Shown here piece after piece: positions 1-7,348 of a stretch of DNA of 47,541 nt. The notes below the pieces were generated by a model. That model searched no databases and had not been told where the DNA came from. It saw only the letters and a program-made list of their open reading frames with translations. Position 1 is the first letter of the stretch. Each line of letters opens with the position of its first letter. This stretch comes from an uncultured Christensenellaceae bacterium. Its GTDB lineage: Bacteria > Bacillota > Clostridia > Christensenellales > Aristaeellaceae. The DNA is taken from positions 1-47,541 of the forward strand of contig CAJOJQ010000031.1 of the NCBI GenBank assembly GCA_905234985.1, given 5' to 3'. A program made the translations under genes and the position numbers.

Positions 1-657
1 CCCCCTCCTTTTCCCCCCCTTTACCCCCCTTTCCCATCCTCCCCCCAGGCGGAGCGGTTCATTTTGGGCTACGCCCAAAACGGTTGAAAGGGGGGGAAAG
101 GTAAGGCGGGGGGCTTCATGGGGTCGGCTTCGCTCCGCCGCCATGCAAAAGCGGGGCCGCCTCTGGTCCCCCGCTCCACCATCGGCGGCCCCCATTTTGC
201 TGGCGGCTCGCCTACCCCGTGCCAGTACACAAAGCCCAGGTTTGAAGTGAGTTTCGCCGCTTCGGCGGCGAAGGGCGCTTCGCTTCTGTGCCGCGCGGGC
301 CGCCCACGCGCCCAGGGGGCGGCGGGCTTGCTCCGCGCGGGGCCCGGGCTTCGCCGTGGCGCGTGCCGCGGCTTCGCTCGGGCTGTCTTGTTCCGTTTTC
401 CATGCCGCCAGCAAATGGGGGGCCGCCTGCTGGTGTTGCGTTGCGGCGGGTGGGTGTTCCGCCGCTGCGGCGGCGGTTAGTTTGTCCGCCTCCGGGGTCG
501 CTTGCCCCTGCGCGGGCCGTTCGGGCCTGCGGCCCTGCAATGCCCGCTCTGGGGCAAATCGCCCCCCTTCGGCGCATCAAAAAAGCCCCTGACGGGGCTT
601 CTGTGCCCTCTGCGGGGCCTGGGGGCTTACTGGCCCCCATCCGGCCCCCTCCGGGGG

Positions 658-920
658 CCTCCTGGGGCCTGTTTTTGGCCTTCTCCGGCATTTTCGAGCG
701 GAAGCGTTATGTGCCCGGAGGGAAAGCCCCCGGTTCGCCCCCTTCGGGGGGCCTCCTGGGGCCTGTTTTTGGCCTTTTCCGGCATTTTCGAGCGGAAGCG
801 TTATGTGCCCGGAGGGAAAGCCTCCGGTTCGCCCCCCTTCGGGGGGCCTCCAGGGGCCTTTTTTGGCCTTCTCCGGCATTTTCGTGCGGAAGCGCTATGT
901 GCCCGGAGGGAAAGCCCCGG
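658..920. repeat. Tandem repeat, period 94-95 bp, about 2.8 copies
   Basis: Copies begin at 658, 752 and 847 with CCTCCTGGGG or CCTCCAGGGG. Each contains a TTTTTGGCC stretch, CCGGCATTTTCG, GCGGAAGCG and ATGTGCCCGGAGGGAAAGCC. The joins between copies hold a C5TTCG6-type hairpin. The third copy is partial and ends near 920. Copies differ at a few scattered positions, so the duplication is not brand new. No reading frame is convincingly maintained. Confidence 0.85.
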
Positions 921-1023
921 ATCGTCTCTCTCTCCTGCCCCGTCCTGGTTCGCGCCTGGTGGGCTACCGGGATGAATGCGGCCTTATTCCGGGGGCCGTC
1001 TCCTTCGTCCTGATCCGTCAAGC

Positions 1024-1101
1024 GGGCCGGTTCAGATTTGTGGCGCGGAAGTCTGGCCGTTGGCTCCGCTGTCAGGCCGTGCCGCGCCACAAATCCGGCC
1101 C
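1024..1101. repeat. Long inverted repeat
   Basis: GATTTGTGGCGCGG at 1035-1048 is matched perfectly by its reverse complement at 1082-1095. Flanking GGGCCGG and CCGGCCC extend the match with a short internal offset. The 33-base interior is GC-rich. It is too long-looped for a simple terminator and no gene is adjacent. Confidence 0.75.
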
Positions 1102-1291
1102 GCGCCAGCGCCAGGAACGCCATTTAATGCCATATGTGGCCGAATCCTTCCCCCGTTTATCCCCGGCCCTGCCGGGGATTTTCATTTCTGGCCGAATCTA
1201 TCCCCAGCGCCCCGCCCTTCCGCCCTGGCCTTCTCCTGGGTGCTTCATCCCGGCCCACTCGGTATAGTGCGCCGGGCACGGTGATCGGCAC

Positions 1292-1421
1292 GCCTGGCAT
1301 GAAATTTATATGCCTGGCACTTCGGCGCTCCCCCCCGTGCCCCCCTTCCTTCCTCCGCCGCGAAGCGGCTTCGATCGTGCGGGGGCTTGTCGCTCTCGGC
1401 AACAAATCCGCATGCCTGGCA
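1292..1421. repeat. Three copies of a TGCCTGGCA-like palindrome
   Basis: GCCTGGCA occurs at 1292-1299, 1312-1319 and 1414-1421, the last two preceded by AT. The first two are 20 bp apart, about two helical turns, as in a multi-site operator. No gene start is close enough to assign a target. Confidence 0.45.
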
Positions 1422-1567
1422 ACCAGGCGAAGATCTCTTTTTGTTGCTCACAAGAACATCTGTTTCCATGATGGAAAAATATATAACAAATTTGTGCCAT
1501 TTTGCCCATTCCCAGCCCGCGCCCCTGGTGCTATACTGTCAGGGTATGGCACTGAAAAGCCCCATCT

Positions 1568-1606
1568 AAAAAAAGCTCCCTGGAATGCGCAACCATTCCA
1601 GAGAGC
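1568..1606 (-). terminator. Intrinsic terminator of tRNA-Ser
   Basis: Read on the minus strand, a 13-bp stem (GCTCTCTGGAATG with CATTCCAGGGAGC, one G-T pair) with a 6-nt loop is followed by seven T. It lies about 45 nt past the tRNA 3' end. Confidence 0.9.
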
Positions 1607-1650
1607 CTCGCAGATATGGAGGTGATGTATGGCACTAATCACCCACCAAG

Positions 1651-1739
1651 CGGAGAAGGAGAGATTCGAACTCTCGAACCGTTTTACCGGTTACACGATT
1701 TCCAGTCGTGCGCCCTCGACCAAGCTAGGCGACTTCTCC
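1651..1739 (-). tRNA. tRNA-Ser (anticodon GGA)
   Basis: On the minus strand the acceptor stem GGAGAAG (1739-1733) pairs with CTTCTCC (1658-1652), with discriminator G at 1651. The anticodon arm ACGACTGGAAATCGT places GGA in the loop. A long class II variable arm (CCGGT/ACCGG) and a GTTCGAATC T-arm follow. This is the serine architecture, reading UCC/UCU codons. The 3' CCA is not encoded. It has its own promoter and terminator. Confidence 0.97.
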
Positions 1740-1770
1740 ACGTCGCAAGCATTGTCCGTCAACATGGGCT

Positions 1771-1799
1771 ATTTTACCACGGGACAGGCGGCGCGTCAA
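1771..1799 (-). promoter_or_regulatory. Promoter of tRNA-Ser
   Basis: TTGACG (1799-1794), 17-bp spacer, TAAAAT (1776-1771) on the minus strand. Predicted transcription begins about 25 nt before the mature tRNA 5' end. Confidence 0.8.
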
Positions 1800-1840
1800 G
1801 CACAAAATTCATCTTTTCTTCTCGTTCGGGTGGGTTTTCG

Positions 1841-1858
1841 TATATAATCGTATATAAT
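1841..1858 (+). promoter_or_regulatory. Duplicated -10 box upstream of the glycosidase gene
   Basis: The sequence TATATAAT occurs twice 10 bp apart, giving TATAAT at 1843-1848 and 1853-1858. No strong -35 box is visible, so an activator or alternative start sites are likely. Confidence 0.5.
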
Positions 1859-1977
1859 CTGCCTTCAGCCCGCTCCGTAGACTTGACGGCAGCGGGGGGA
1901 AGGAGTAAGATGAGAAGAAAGAGGAAAACACCACATTAAACCAGCCTTACGGTAATTACCACAAAGGAGGGAAAGCC

Positions 1978-3990
1978 ATGCTGTCGAATCAGGAGCGGTC
2001 CGCGGGGGAGAGGGAGCTGTCTTTGGACGCGGCGCGGCTGCTGCCGGGCACGGGCCTGGAAGGACGGAAGCTGCTGTTGCCTGCGGTCGGCGGCGGGGTA
2101 AAGCTGCCGGAGCTTCAGGGCAGCGGACCGCGCTGGCTGAACGTGACGCTGACGGTGGAGGCCGACCACGCCATGGCCTTTGAACTGAAATGCTACGGCG
2201 AGGAGGAAGCGCCCCGGGTGATCGTGCGCTTCGGCATGATGCCGGGGCTGACCGCCTGCGCCGCCCTGGACCTGAACTGGCTGGACGGGCATATTCTGTT
2301 CCCCGGCCACCGGGCGGGCACCCAGAAGGTGGTGTGCCACGGCTCCCGCATCGGGCGGGAGGAGATTCGCCGGGCCGAGCTGGTGAGCATGCCGTGCTTT
2401 GAGCCGGTGTCGGTGCGGGTGGACAAGCTGACGCTTTCCGACGCGCCGGGTCCCGCCTTCGAGCCTGAGGGGCCGTCCCTGATCGACGGCTTCGGCCAGT
2501 ATACCAAACGGGACTGGCCGGGCAAGGTGAAAAGCGAAGCGGCGTTGGTTGCCGAGCTGCGCCGGGCGGCGGGGGAACAGGGCGGCTATCCCTTCCCGGA
2601 CTGGACGGCCTGGGGCGGTTGCGCCCGGAAAAAGCTGACGGCGGGCGTCGGGTATTTTTCCCGCGTCAAGCATGAGGATCGCTGGTATTTGACCGACCCC
2701 TCAGGCTGCGCCTTTTTCAGCATGGGGCCGGACTGCGTGACCGCCCGCTGCGACGCCCGCGTCGACGGCCTGGAGCCGCTGCTTTCGCCCCTGCCGCCCC
2801 GCACCGGCGAAACCGCCGCCCTGTACCAGCCTTTGACCCGCCCCTTTGGGGAGACGGAGCGGGACTCCGGCCTGCTGTTTTCCTATGAACGTTGCAACCT
2901 CATGCGGGCTTTCGGCGCGGATTGGGACGAAGCCTGGCAGAGCATGGTGGTGAAGCAATTGCAGGCCATGGGCATGAACACTCTGGGCAATTGGAGCGAC
3001 CCGCGCCTGTTCGACCGCATGCCCTACGTGACCAGTCTGTCCGCCTTCCCCGCAACCGATCACCTGATTTTCCGAGATTTCCCGGACGTGCTGTCCGACG
3101 AATACCGGAAGAACGCCGCTGCCTGCGCCGAGGCTTTGCGGGAGAAGCGGGACGACCCGTGGATGATCGGCTATTTCCTGCGCAACGAACCTTCCTGGGC
3201 CTTTGTGGACGGCCTGGTCATCGCCGACGAGGTGCTGAGGGACCCCGCGCCCACGGCCTGCAAGACGGGGCTGATTGCTTTCCTAAAAGAAAAATACGGC
3301 ACACCGGAGGCTTTGTCGCAGGCCTGGAAGCATGAATTTGCTGCCTTTGAGGATTTGAATGCGCCTCTTGCGAACGCATCCGGCCTGTCCGAAAACGCGC
3401 GGGCGGATCTGCGGGAATATTCCGCTTTCCTCACCGAGAAGTATGTGCGTATTCCGGCGGACGCTTGCCGGGCGGTGGACCCCAACCACATGATCCTCGG
3501 CATGCGCTGGGCCTGGATCTCCGACCCGCTGCTGGTCAGCGGCTGGCAGTGCTTCGACGTGTTTTCCATCAATTGCTACGCCGTGGACCCCACCGCCGCT
3601 CTGGAAAACGTGCGGACGTTAGGGGTGGACCTGCCCGTGATGATCGGGGAATTCCACTTCGGCGCCCTGGACGCCGGGCTGCCCGCCACGGGCCTGGAGG
3701 CTGTGGCGAACCAGGCGGAGCGCGGCAAAGCCTACCGCTATTACTGCGAGCGCGCCGCCGCGCATCCCAACGGCGTGGGCTGCCATTGGTTCCAATACTG
3801 CGACCAGTTCGCCCTGGGCCGCTTCGACGGCGAAAACTACAATATCGGCCTGTTCGATATCACCCTGCGCCCTTACCCGGATATGGCCCGCGCCGTGCGG
3901 GAAACGGCGGAAGCTGCGTATGATGTGAAGGACGGAAGCAGGGAACCGTTTGATGAAAAGCCCATATCCCTGCCGATGATCGCGTACTGA
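1978..3990 (+). CDS. Clan GH-A glycoside hydrolase, GH50 (beta-agarase)-like
   Basis: A 670-residue protein with an N-terminal beta-sandwich-like region (about 1-200) and a (beta/alpha)8 barrel. The segment WYLTDPSGCAFFSMGPDCV is the usual barrel entry of agarase-like GH50 relatives. GYFLRNEPSW holds the likely acid/base Glu404 and MIGEFHFGA the likely nucleophile Glu558, spaced as in clan GH-A. There is no signal peptide, so it should act on imported oligosaccharides in the cytoplasm. The start follows AAAGGAGGG by 6 nt. The substrate is uncertain: agarases, galactosidases and gut enzymes of unknown specificity share this fold. It is followed directly by a repeat element. Confidence 0.75.
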   Translation: MLSNQERSAGERELSLDAARLLPGTGLEGRKLLLPAVGGGVKLPELQGSGPRWLNVTLTVEADHAMAFELKCYGEEEAPRVIVRFGMMPGLTACAALDLNWLDGHILFPGHRAGTQKVVCHGSRIGREEIRRAELVSMPCFEPVSVRVDKLTLSDAPGPAFEPEGPSLIDGFGQYTKRDWPGKVKSEAALVAELRRAAGEQGGYPFPDWTAWGGCARKKLTAGVGYFSRVKHEDRWYLTDPSGCAFFSMGPDCVTARCDARVDGLEPLLSPLPPRTGETAALYQPLTRPFGETERDSGLLFSYERCNLMRAFGADWDEAWQSMVVKQLQAMGMNTLGNWSDPRLFDRMPYVTSLSAFPATDHLIFRDFPDVLSDEYRKNAAACAEALREKRDDPWMIGYFLRNEPSWAFVDGLVIADEVLRDPAPTACKTGLIAFLKEKYGTPEALSQAWKHEFAAFEDLNAPLANASGLSENARADLREYSAFLTEKYVRIPADACRAVDPNHMILGMRWAWISDPLLVSGWQCFDVFSINCYAVDPTAALENVRTLGVDLPVMIGEFHFGALDAGLPATGLEAVANQAERGKAYRYYCERAAAHPNGVGCHWFQYCDQFALGRFDGENYNIGLFDITLRPYPDMARAVRETAEAAYDVKDGSREPFDEKPISLPMIAY

Positions 3991-3994
3991 TACA

Positions 3995-4402
3995 AGGGGA
4001 GAACGCTGGGGCCTCCGCGGCCCCAGACCCCGCGGCAGGGGATGATCCCCGGCACCTTCACCTGCGGATATTACTTGACGCGGAAAGAAAGCAAGCTCCC
4101 GCTGTTGCTTGAAAGGAATGCTCAACTTGCCGTTGTTGTGCTTCTGGCCCGACCGCCTTTGGCAGCCAACCCGGATGCTTTGCATCCGGGGAAAGCCAGG
4201 GAATAATCCCCAGGAAAAAGCGAGCTTTTTCCCTGGGATTTTCCCGGCTTTCTTGGGCCAGAAGCTCTCTATATTTCGTAGCCTCTTGCGACAGGCGGAT
4301 GTTGTTTGTTTTTTCTATTCAAGTTGATTCGCCAGGATGGGTCCAGGGCCAAGCGGCCCTGGTTCAGGGGTTTAGGGGGCTGAAGAAGCCCCCCTGCCTC
4401 GT
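3995..4402. mobile_element. MITE-like hairpin element, copy A (with core)
   Basis: Starts 5 nt after the glycosidase stop. Left end: hairpin TGGGGCC/GGCCCCA then CAGGGGAT/ATCCCC. Right end: CCAGGGCC/GGCCCTGG then AGGGGGCT/AGCCCCCCT. The reverse complement of the right end matches the layout of the left end, so the ends form imperfect terminal inverted repeats. The interior holds the multi-stem core at 4141-4264. The whole element is present in inverted orientation at 26893-27252 with matching order of parts. It has no coding capacity for a transposase, so any mobility would need a partner elsewhere. Confidence 0.75.
4141..4264. ncRNA. Multi-stem junction core of the repeat element (copy A)
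   Basis: The outer stem CTTCTGGCCC (4141-4150) pairs perfectly with GGGCCAGAAG (4255-4264). Inside are CCGGATGC/GCATCCGG with a TTT loop and a long stem, AAAGCC..GGGAAT with ATTTTCCCGGCTTT, capped by GGAAAAAG-CGAG-CTTTTTCC. The first inner hairpin seen in copy B is degraded here. The same design with compensatory stem changes occurs at 27031-27156. Whether it is transcribed is unknown. Confidence 0.5.
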
Positions 4403-4479
4403 ATTACCTGCGGACTGAAAGTGTTCTTTAGAGGTACGATTGATTAAATACAAAACAGAAAAACAAAGGAGGAAACACA

Positions 4480-5241
4480 ATGTACATCATGGACGACGGC
4501 ATTCGCCTGAGCGCGAAGCTGGATATGCCGGAAAAGCAAGAGAAAAAAATGCCGGTGGTGGTCATCATCCACGGCTTCACCGGCCACAAGGACGAGCCGC
4601 ATCTGCTGGCGGTGAACCAGGCGCTGCTGGAAGCGGGGTGCGTCACCCTGCGGGCGGACATGTACGGCCACGGGGAAAGCGGCGGCGCGTTTCACGACCA
4701 CAACCTGTTCAAGTGGATGAACAACGCCATGACGCTGGTGGATTACGCCAAGGCGCTGCCCTTCGCCGGGAATATTTATCTGCTGGGCCATTCCCAGGGC
4801 GGGCTGACCGCCATCCTGACGGCGGCCATGGAGCGGGACGTGATCAAGGGACTCATGGCCCTGTCCCCGGCCAACATGATCCCCGAAATCGCGCGGCAGG
4901 GCAGCCTGCTGGGCTATCCCTACGATCCCGAGCATCTCCCGGCGGAAATCCCCGCCTGGAACGGCAAGACCCTGGGCGCAAACTACATCCGCGTGGCCCA
5001 GACCATTCACGTGGAGGAGGCCATCGACCGCTACAAGGGTCCCGTGCTGCTGGTGCATGGGGATAACGACGGGGCCGTGCCGGTGCAGTGTTCCATCGAC
5101 GCCGCCGCCCGCTACGCCAATGCGCAGCTGTGCATCATCAAAGGCGACGATCACTGCTACGGCGTCCATCTGGATCAGGTGACTGCCGTCGTGCAGAAGT
5201 GGATCAGGAACCGCATCAGGGAGGATGGGAACAATGGCTGA
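4480..5241 (+). CDS. Alpha/beta hydrolase, cinnamoyl/feruloyl esterase type
   Basis: A 253-residue cytoplasmic serine esterase. The oxyanion segment is IIHGFTGHKDE, the nucleophile elbow is GHSQGG with Ser105, the acid is Asp197 in HGDNDGAVPV, and His225 is in GDDHCYG. That order and spacing is the one found in cinnamoyl/feruloyl esterases such as Est1E of rumen Butyrivibrio, including the extra insertion before the acid. It probably removes hydroxycinnamate from imported plant-wall oligosaccharides, which fits the glycosidase upstream. An AAAGGAGG site precedes the start by 8 nt. Its last 8 bases overlap the RidA gene, so these genes form one operon. Confidence 0.85.
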   Translation: MYIMDDGIRLSAKLDMPEKQEKKMPVVVIIHGFTGHKDEPHLLAVNQALLEAGCVTLRADMYGHGESGGAFHDHNLFKWMNNAMTLVDYAKALPFAGNIYLLGHSQGGLTAILTAAMERDVIKGLMALSPANMIPEIARQGSLLGYPYDPEHLPAEIPAWNGKTLGANYIRVAQTIHVEEAIDRYKGPVLLVHGDNDGAVPVQCSIDAAARYANAQLCIIKGDDHCYGVHLDQVTAVVQKWIRNRIREDGNNG

Positions 5242-5611
5242 CATCGAACGGTATGACGTAAATGAGGAATGGGCACATTCCGGCATTGTGAAAGCGGGGG
5301 ATTTCTATTATTTGTCCTACTGCGTGGGCAATATCGGCGGCACCATCGAACAGCAGATCAACGGGGCTTTTGACCATATGGAACAGCGGCTGGCAATGGT
5401 GGGCCTGACCCTGGAAAACGTGGTGCAGATGGACTGCCTGTTCCGGGACGTGTGGAACATTCCCGTCATGGAAAAGGTCATCAAAGAACGGTTCCACGGC
5501 CATTATCCCGCCCGCAAATCCATCCAAACCAATTTCGCCCACGTGGGCGGCGAAAACGGCCTGCTGTTCCAGGCCGACGCGGTGGCATACAAGGGAGGAA
5601 AAACGGAATGA
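5234..5611 (+). CDS. RidA/YjgF family protein
   Basis: A protein of about 125 residues of the RidA (YjgF/YER057c/UK114) family, which typically forms trimers and hydrolyses reactive enamine/imine intermediates. Family features visible are the GTIEQQ-like segment, the LENVVQMDCLFRD strand and the C-terminal GLLFQADAVAYK strand. The classical catalytic Arg region is replaced by YPARKSIQT, so it may belong to an RidA subgroup with other roles. ATG at 5234 is chosen over 5225 because AGGGAGG (5218-5224) leaves a proper 9-nt spacer. It overlaps the esterase stop by 8 nt and the NUDIX start by 4 nt. Confidence 0.8.
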   Translation: MADIERYDVNEEWAHSGIVKAGDFYYLSYCVGNIGGTIEQQINGAFDHMEQRLAMVGLTLENVVQMDCLFRDVWNIPVMEKVIKERFHGHYPARKSIQTNFAHVGGENGLLFQADAVAYKGGKTE

Positions 5612-6045
5612 CCGGGCACCGTGAGCTGCAATGCGCGGTTCATCCTTTCGGCACTCTCGCGCCGCTTCGGTTCGTGGTGGTCTGCTCCTTTTACCAAAAC
5701 AAATATCTTCTGAGCTATCATGGCGGGCATCAGTCCTGGGAGACCCAGGGCGGACACATCGAGCAAAACGAAACGCCGGAGCAGGCGGCCCGGCGGGAGT
5801 TGTATGAGGAAAGCGGCGTGAAGGACGCGGCATTGATCCCCGTAAGCGATTATTGTGCCTATGATTCGGAAGACTCCTCCAATGGCCGGGTGTACGCCGC
5901 CATGATTCATGCGATGGGGGAACTGCCGCCCAGCGAAATGAGCAAAATCGAAGCGTTCGACGCTCTGCCGGAGAATTTGACCTATCCCTTTGTGACACCC
6001 GTGCTGTTTGAGGAAGCGAAAAGAAAAATCATCCTATCGGTTTAG
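5608..6045 (+). CDS. NUDIX hydrolase
   Basis: A 145-residue NUDIX pyrophosphohydrolase. The complete Nudix box (G-x5-E-x7-REUxEExGU) spans residues 49-71, from GHIEQNE to RELYEESGV. The substrate (nucleotide sugar, dinucleotide or oxidised nucleotide) cannot be read from sequence. The start ATG overlaps the RidA stop (ATGA) and has GGGAGGAAAAACGG in front. An in-frame upstream ATG at 5452 lies inside the RidA gene and is rejected. It is the last gene of the esterase operon. Confidence 0.9.
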   Translation: MTGHRELQCAVHPFGTLAPLRFVVVCSFYQNKYLLSYHGGHQSWETQGGHIEQNETPEQAARRELYEESGVKDAALIPVSDYCAYDSEDSSNGRVYAAMIHAMGELPPSEMSKIEAFDALPENLTYPFVTPVLFEEAKRKIILSV

Positions 6046-6258
6046 TTCAGGCGGATTGAAACAATCAGTGAAGCACGATATTCACCCCTATAGTTATGAT
6101 GATAATTTAATGAAGAATAGTATTAAAGCATTTTGTTTGAAAAAATGCGCTTCCGCGGTTTTGGCGGGAACCTTTTTGTTTCGGAAATGAATTGCAATTG
6201 TCTTTCATTGGATGCGGTATGATAAACTTGCCAATATCAATACGGGGGAGGGAAAGCG

Positions 6259-6372
6259 ATGGTCATGATCGACCCGGCGCCGATCTTGCCGTTCTCGCTA
6301 AGGCTGATCGTAAACGCCATAGCGGCTATGCGGATCAAAGAAAAAGAGACTGAAAAGGACAGCGGCACTTGA
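6259..6372 (+). CDS. Small ORF, 37 residues, unknown
   Basis: MVMIDPAPILPF begins 7 nt after GGGAGGG, followed by a short hydrophobic patch (LIVNAIAAM) and a charged tail (RIKEKETEKD). No family recognised. It lies in an AT-richer patch between the NUDIX gene and the secreted protein gene. The site and the TTGA coupling to the next small frame support translation, but the length keeps this tentative. Confidence 0.4.
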   Translation: MVMIDPAPILPFSLRLIVNAIAAMRIKEKETEKDSGT

Positions 6373-6431
6373 AGCGAAACAACAAGAGGAAGGGGGGTAA
6401 ACAGGCCAAGGAAGAACATTCGGAGCAATAG
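6369..6431 (+). CDS. Tiny ORF, 20 residues, strongly basic, TTG start
   Basis: TTG at 6369 overlaps the stop of the preceding small ORF (TTGA). The peptide is KRNNKRKGGKQAKEEHSEQ after the initiator: basic first half, acidic end. Coupled translation is plausible. It could equally be chance. Confidence 0.25.
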   Translation: MKRNNKRKGGKQAKEEHSEQ

Positions 6432-6486
6432 AAAAATGGGTTCAGGAATTATGTCGGCACAATTTTTCTGATAGGAGGAAGAAAGA

Positions 6487-7200
6487 ATGAAAAAATATAT
6501 CATATTCCCCGTATTGCTGTGCGTCGTTGCGGTTTGTGCGTTTATCTTCGGGAAGTCTCTTGCAAACCACGACAAAGAAATTCCTTCCGTAACAACAAAC
6601 ATTCCAATAGAAACTACAACTGTACCAATAACATCATATGCGGAAGAGTATTCTCCCAACACGATCAAAATGATTATAAATGGAAAAGTTTATTATGGGA
6701 ACTGCAATACAGTCTCTTCGCATGTAGGTTCTTCTATTTCTCCTTCCACTTATTTGAATTTTAATTTCCCAAATAATGAGAATTTTTCAGCGGTATCATT
6801 TAGAATGCCGGAGATAAAGTTAGGGTATAAATTCTATGCTTCCCTAAACAGTAATCAGGATAATATTGAGTTTGACTTGTATGATAACAAAGGAAACTCC
6901 ATGGGATATCTGCAAACTGCCAAATCATACGGGGGTTATTCAAGTTTCCAAAATTCTTCTCTGCTTAATGGGCAGGGTTCCTCAAATAATGGTTTGACCA
7001 CATATTCTCAGGAAGAAAAAAACCGCTTCTCCGGTAAAGACGATTATTTTCAGATAGAAATTATTTCCAATAATTCACAAGGAAACTATGCTGAAATAAA
7101 ATTCCGTTTTAATGGTAGATTCGAGGCGGGACAGATCGTTATCAGTGGAACAGGGTACATGAAAAAGTATATAGATACTTTCAATATAGTTAGCTGGTGA
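6487..7200 (+). CDS. Secreted or membrane-anchored protein, unknown
   Basis: A 237-residue protein with an N-terminal hydrophobic segment (YIIFPVLLCVVAVCAFIFG) that may be a signal peptide or an anchor, then a Thr-rich linker (about 30-50) and a beta-rich, Asn/Ser/Tyr-rich domain. Similarity to known families is not recognised. The gene is AT-rich with codon use unlike its GC-rich neighbours, which suggests recent acquisition. AGGAGGAAGAA precedes the ATG by about 5 nt. It ends next to a terminator hairpin shared with the convergent kinase gene. Confidence 0.7.
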   Translation: MKKYIIFPVLLCVVAVCAFIFGKSLANHDKEIPSVTTNIPIETTTVPITSYAEEYSPNTIKMIINGKVYYGNCNTVSSHVGSSISPSTYLNFNFPNNENFSAVSFRMPEIKLGYKFYASLNSNQDNIEFDLYDNKGNSMGYLQTAKSYGGYSSFQNSSLLNGQGSSNNGLTTYSQEEKNRFSGKDDYFQIEIISNNSQGNYAEIKFRFNGRFEAGQIVISGTGYMKKYIDTFNIVSW

Positions 7201-7300
7201 TTTCGCCGAACGCTTCTTCAACCAAAGTATTTGAGTATATACATCTGTTCGACCGAGAAGGAGTACAAGTGCTTTTTCAATCGACAGCGCAAAATAAAAG

Positions 7301-7330
7301 CAGGAGCGCCTCGTGTGGAGGACGCTCCTG
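7301..7330. terminator. Bidirectional terminator
   Basis: CAGGAGCG pairs with CGCTCCTG, with an inner CCTC/GAGG pairing and loop GTGTG. Read from the minus strand it is followed by CTTTTATTTTG; from the plus strand by TTTGCTTTC. It separates the convergent secreted-protein and kinase genes. Confidence 0.75.
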
Positions 7331-7348
7331 TTTGCTTTCTGAAAGTCT

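Larger units (their letters stand above)
1..1560. other. GC-rich non-coding stretch, no supported gene
   Basis: I see no credible gene here. The open frames on both strands translate to low-complexity Pro/Arg/Gly/Ala-rich strings, lack plausible ribosome binding sites, and resemble no family. The first 50 bases are pyrimidine-rich runs of C and T. A perfect hairpin (TTTTGGGC, loop TAC, GCCCAAAA) lies at 62-80. The middle carries a ~94-bp tandem repeat, a long inverted repeat and three copies of a TGCCTGGCA-like motif, listed separately. Base composition shifts to AT-rich near 1450-1500. It could be an untranscribed repeat reservoir, the remains of a mobile element, or structured RNA; the sequence does not decide. 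Confidence 0.6.

Noticed and set aside
118..1284. Several overlapping open frames of 100-240 codons
   Set aside because: They follow from high GC and few stop codons; products are Pro/Arg/Ala-rich, lack ribosome sites and run through the tandem repeat.
4141..4264. Cloverleaf core taken as a tRNA
   Set aside because: No acceptor/anticodon/T-arm sequence pattern; arm lengths do not fit.
3995..4402. Insertion sequence with a transposase
   Set aside because: No coding capacity for a transposase in any copy; only end repeats and hairpins are present.
5452..5607. Upstream start for the NUDIX protein
   Set aside because: The extra 52 residues lie inside the RidA gene in another frame; ATG 5608 has a ribosome site and ATGA coupling.
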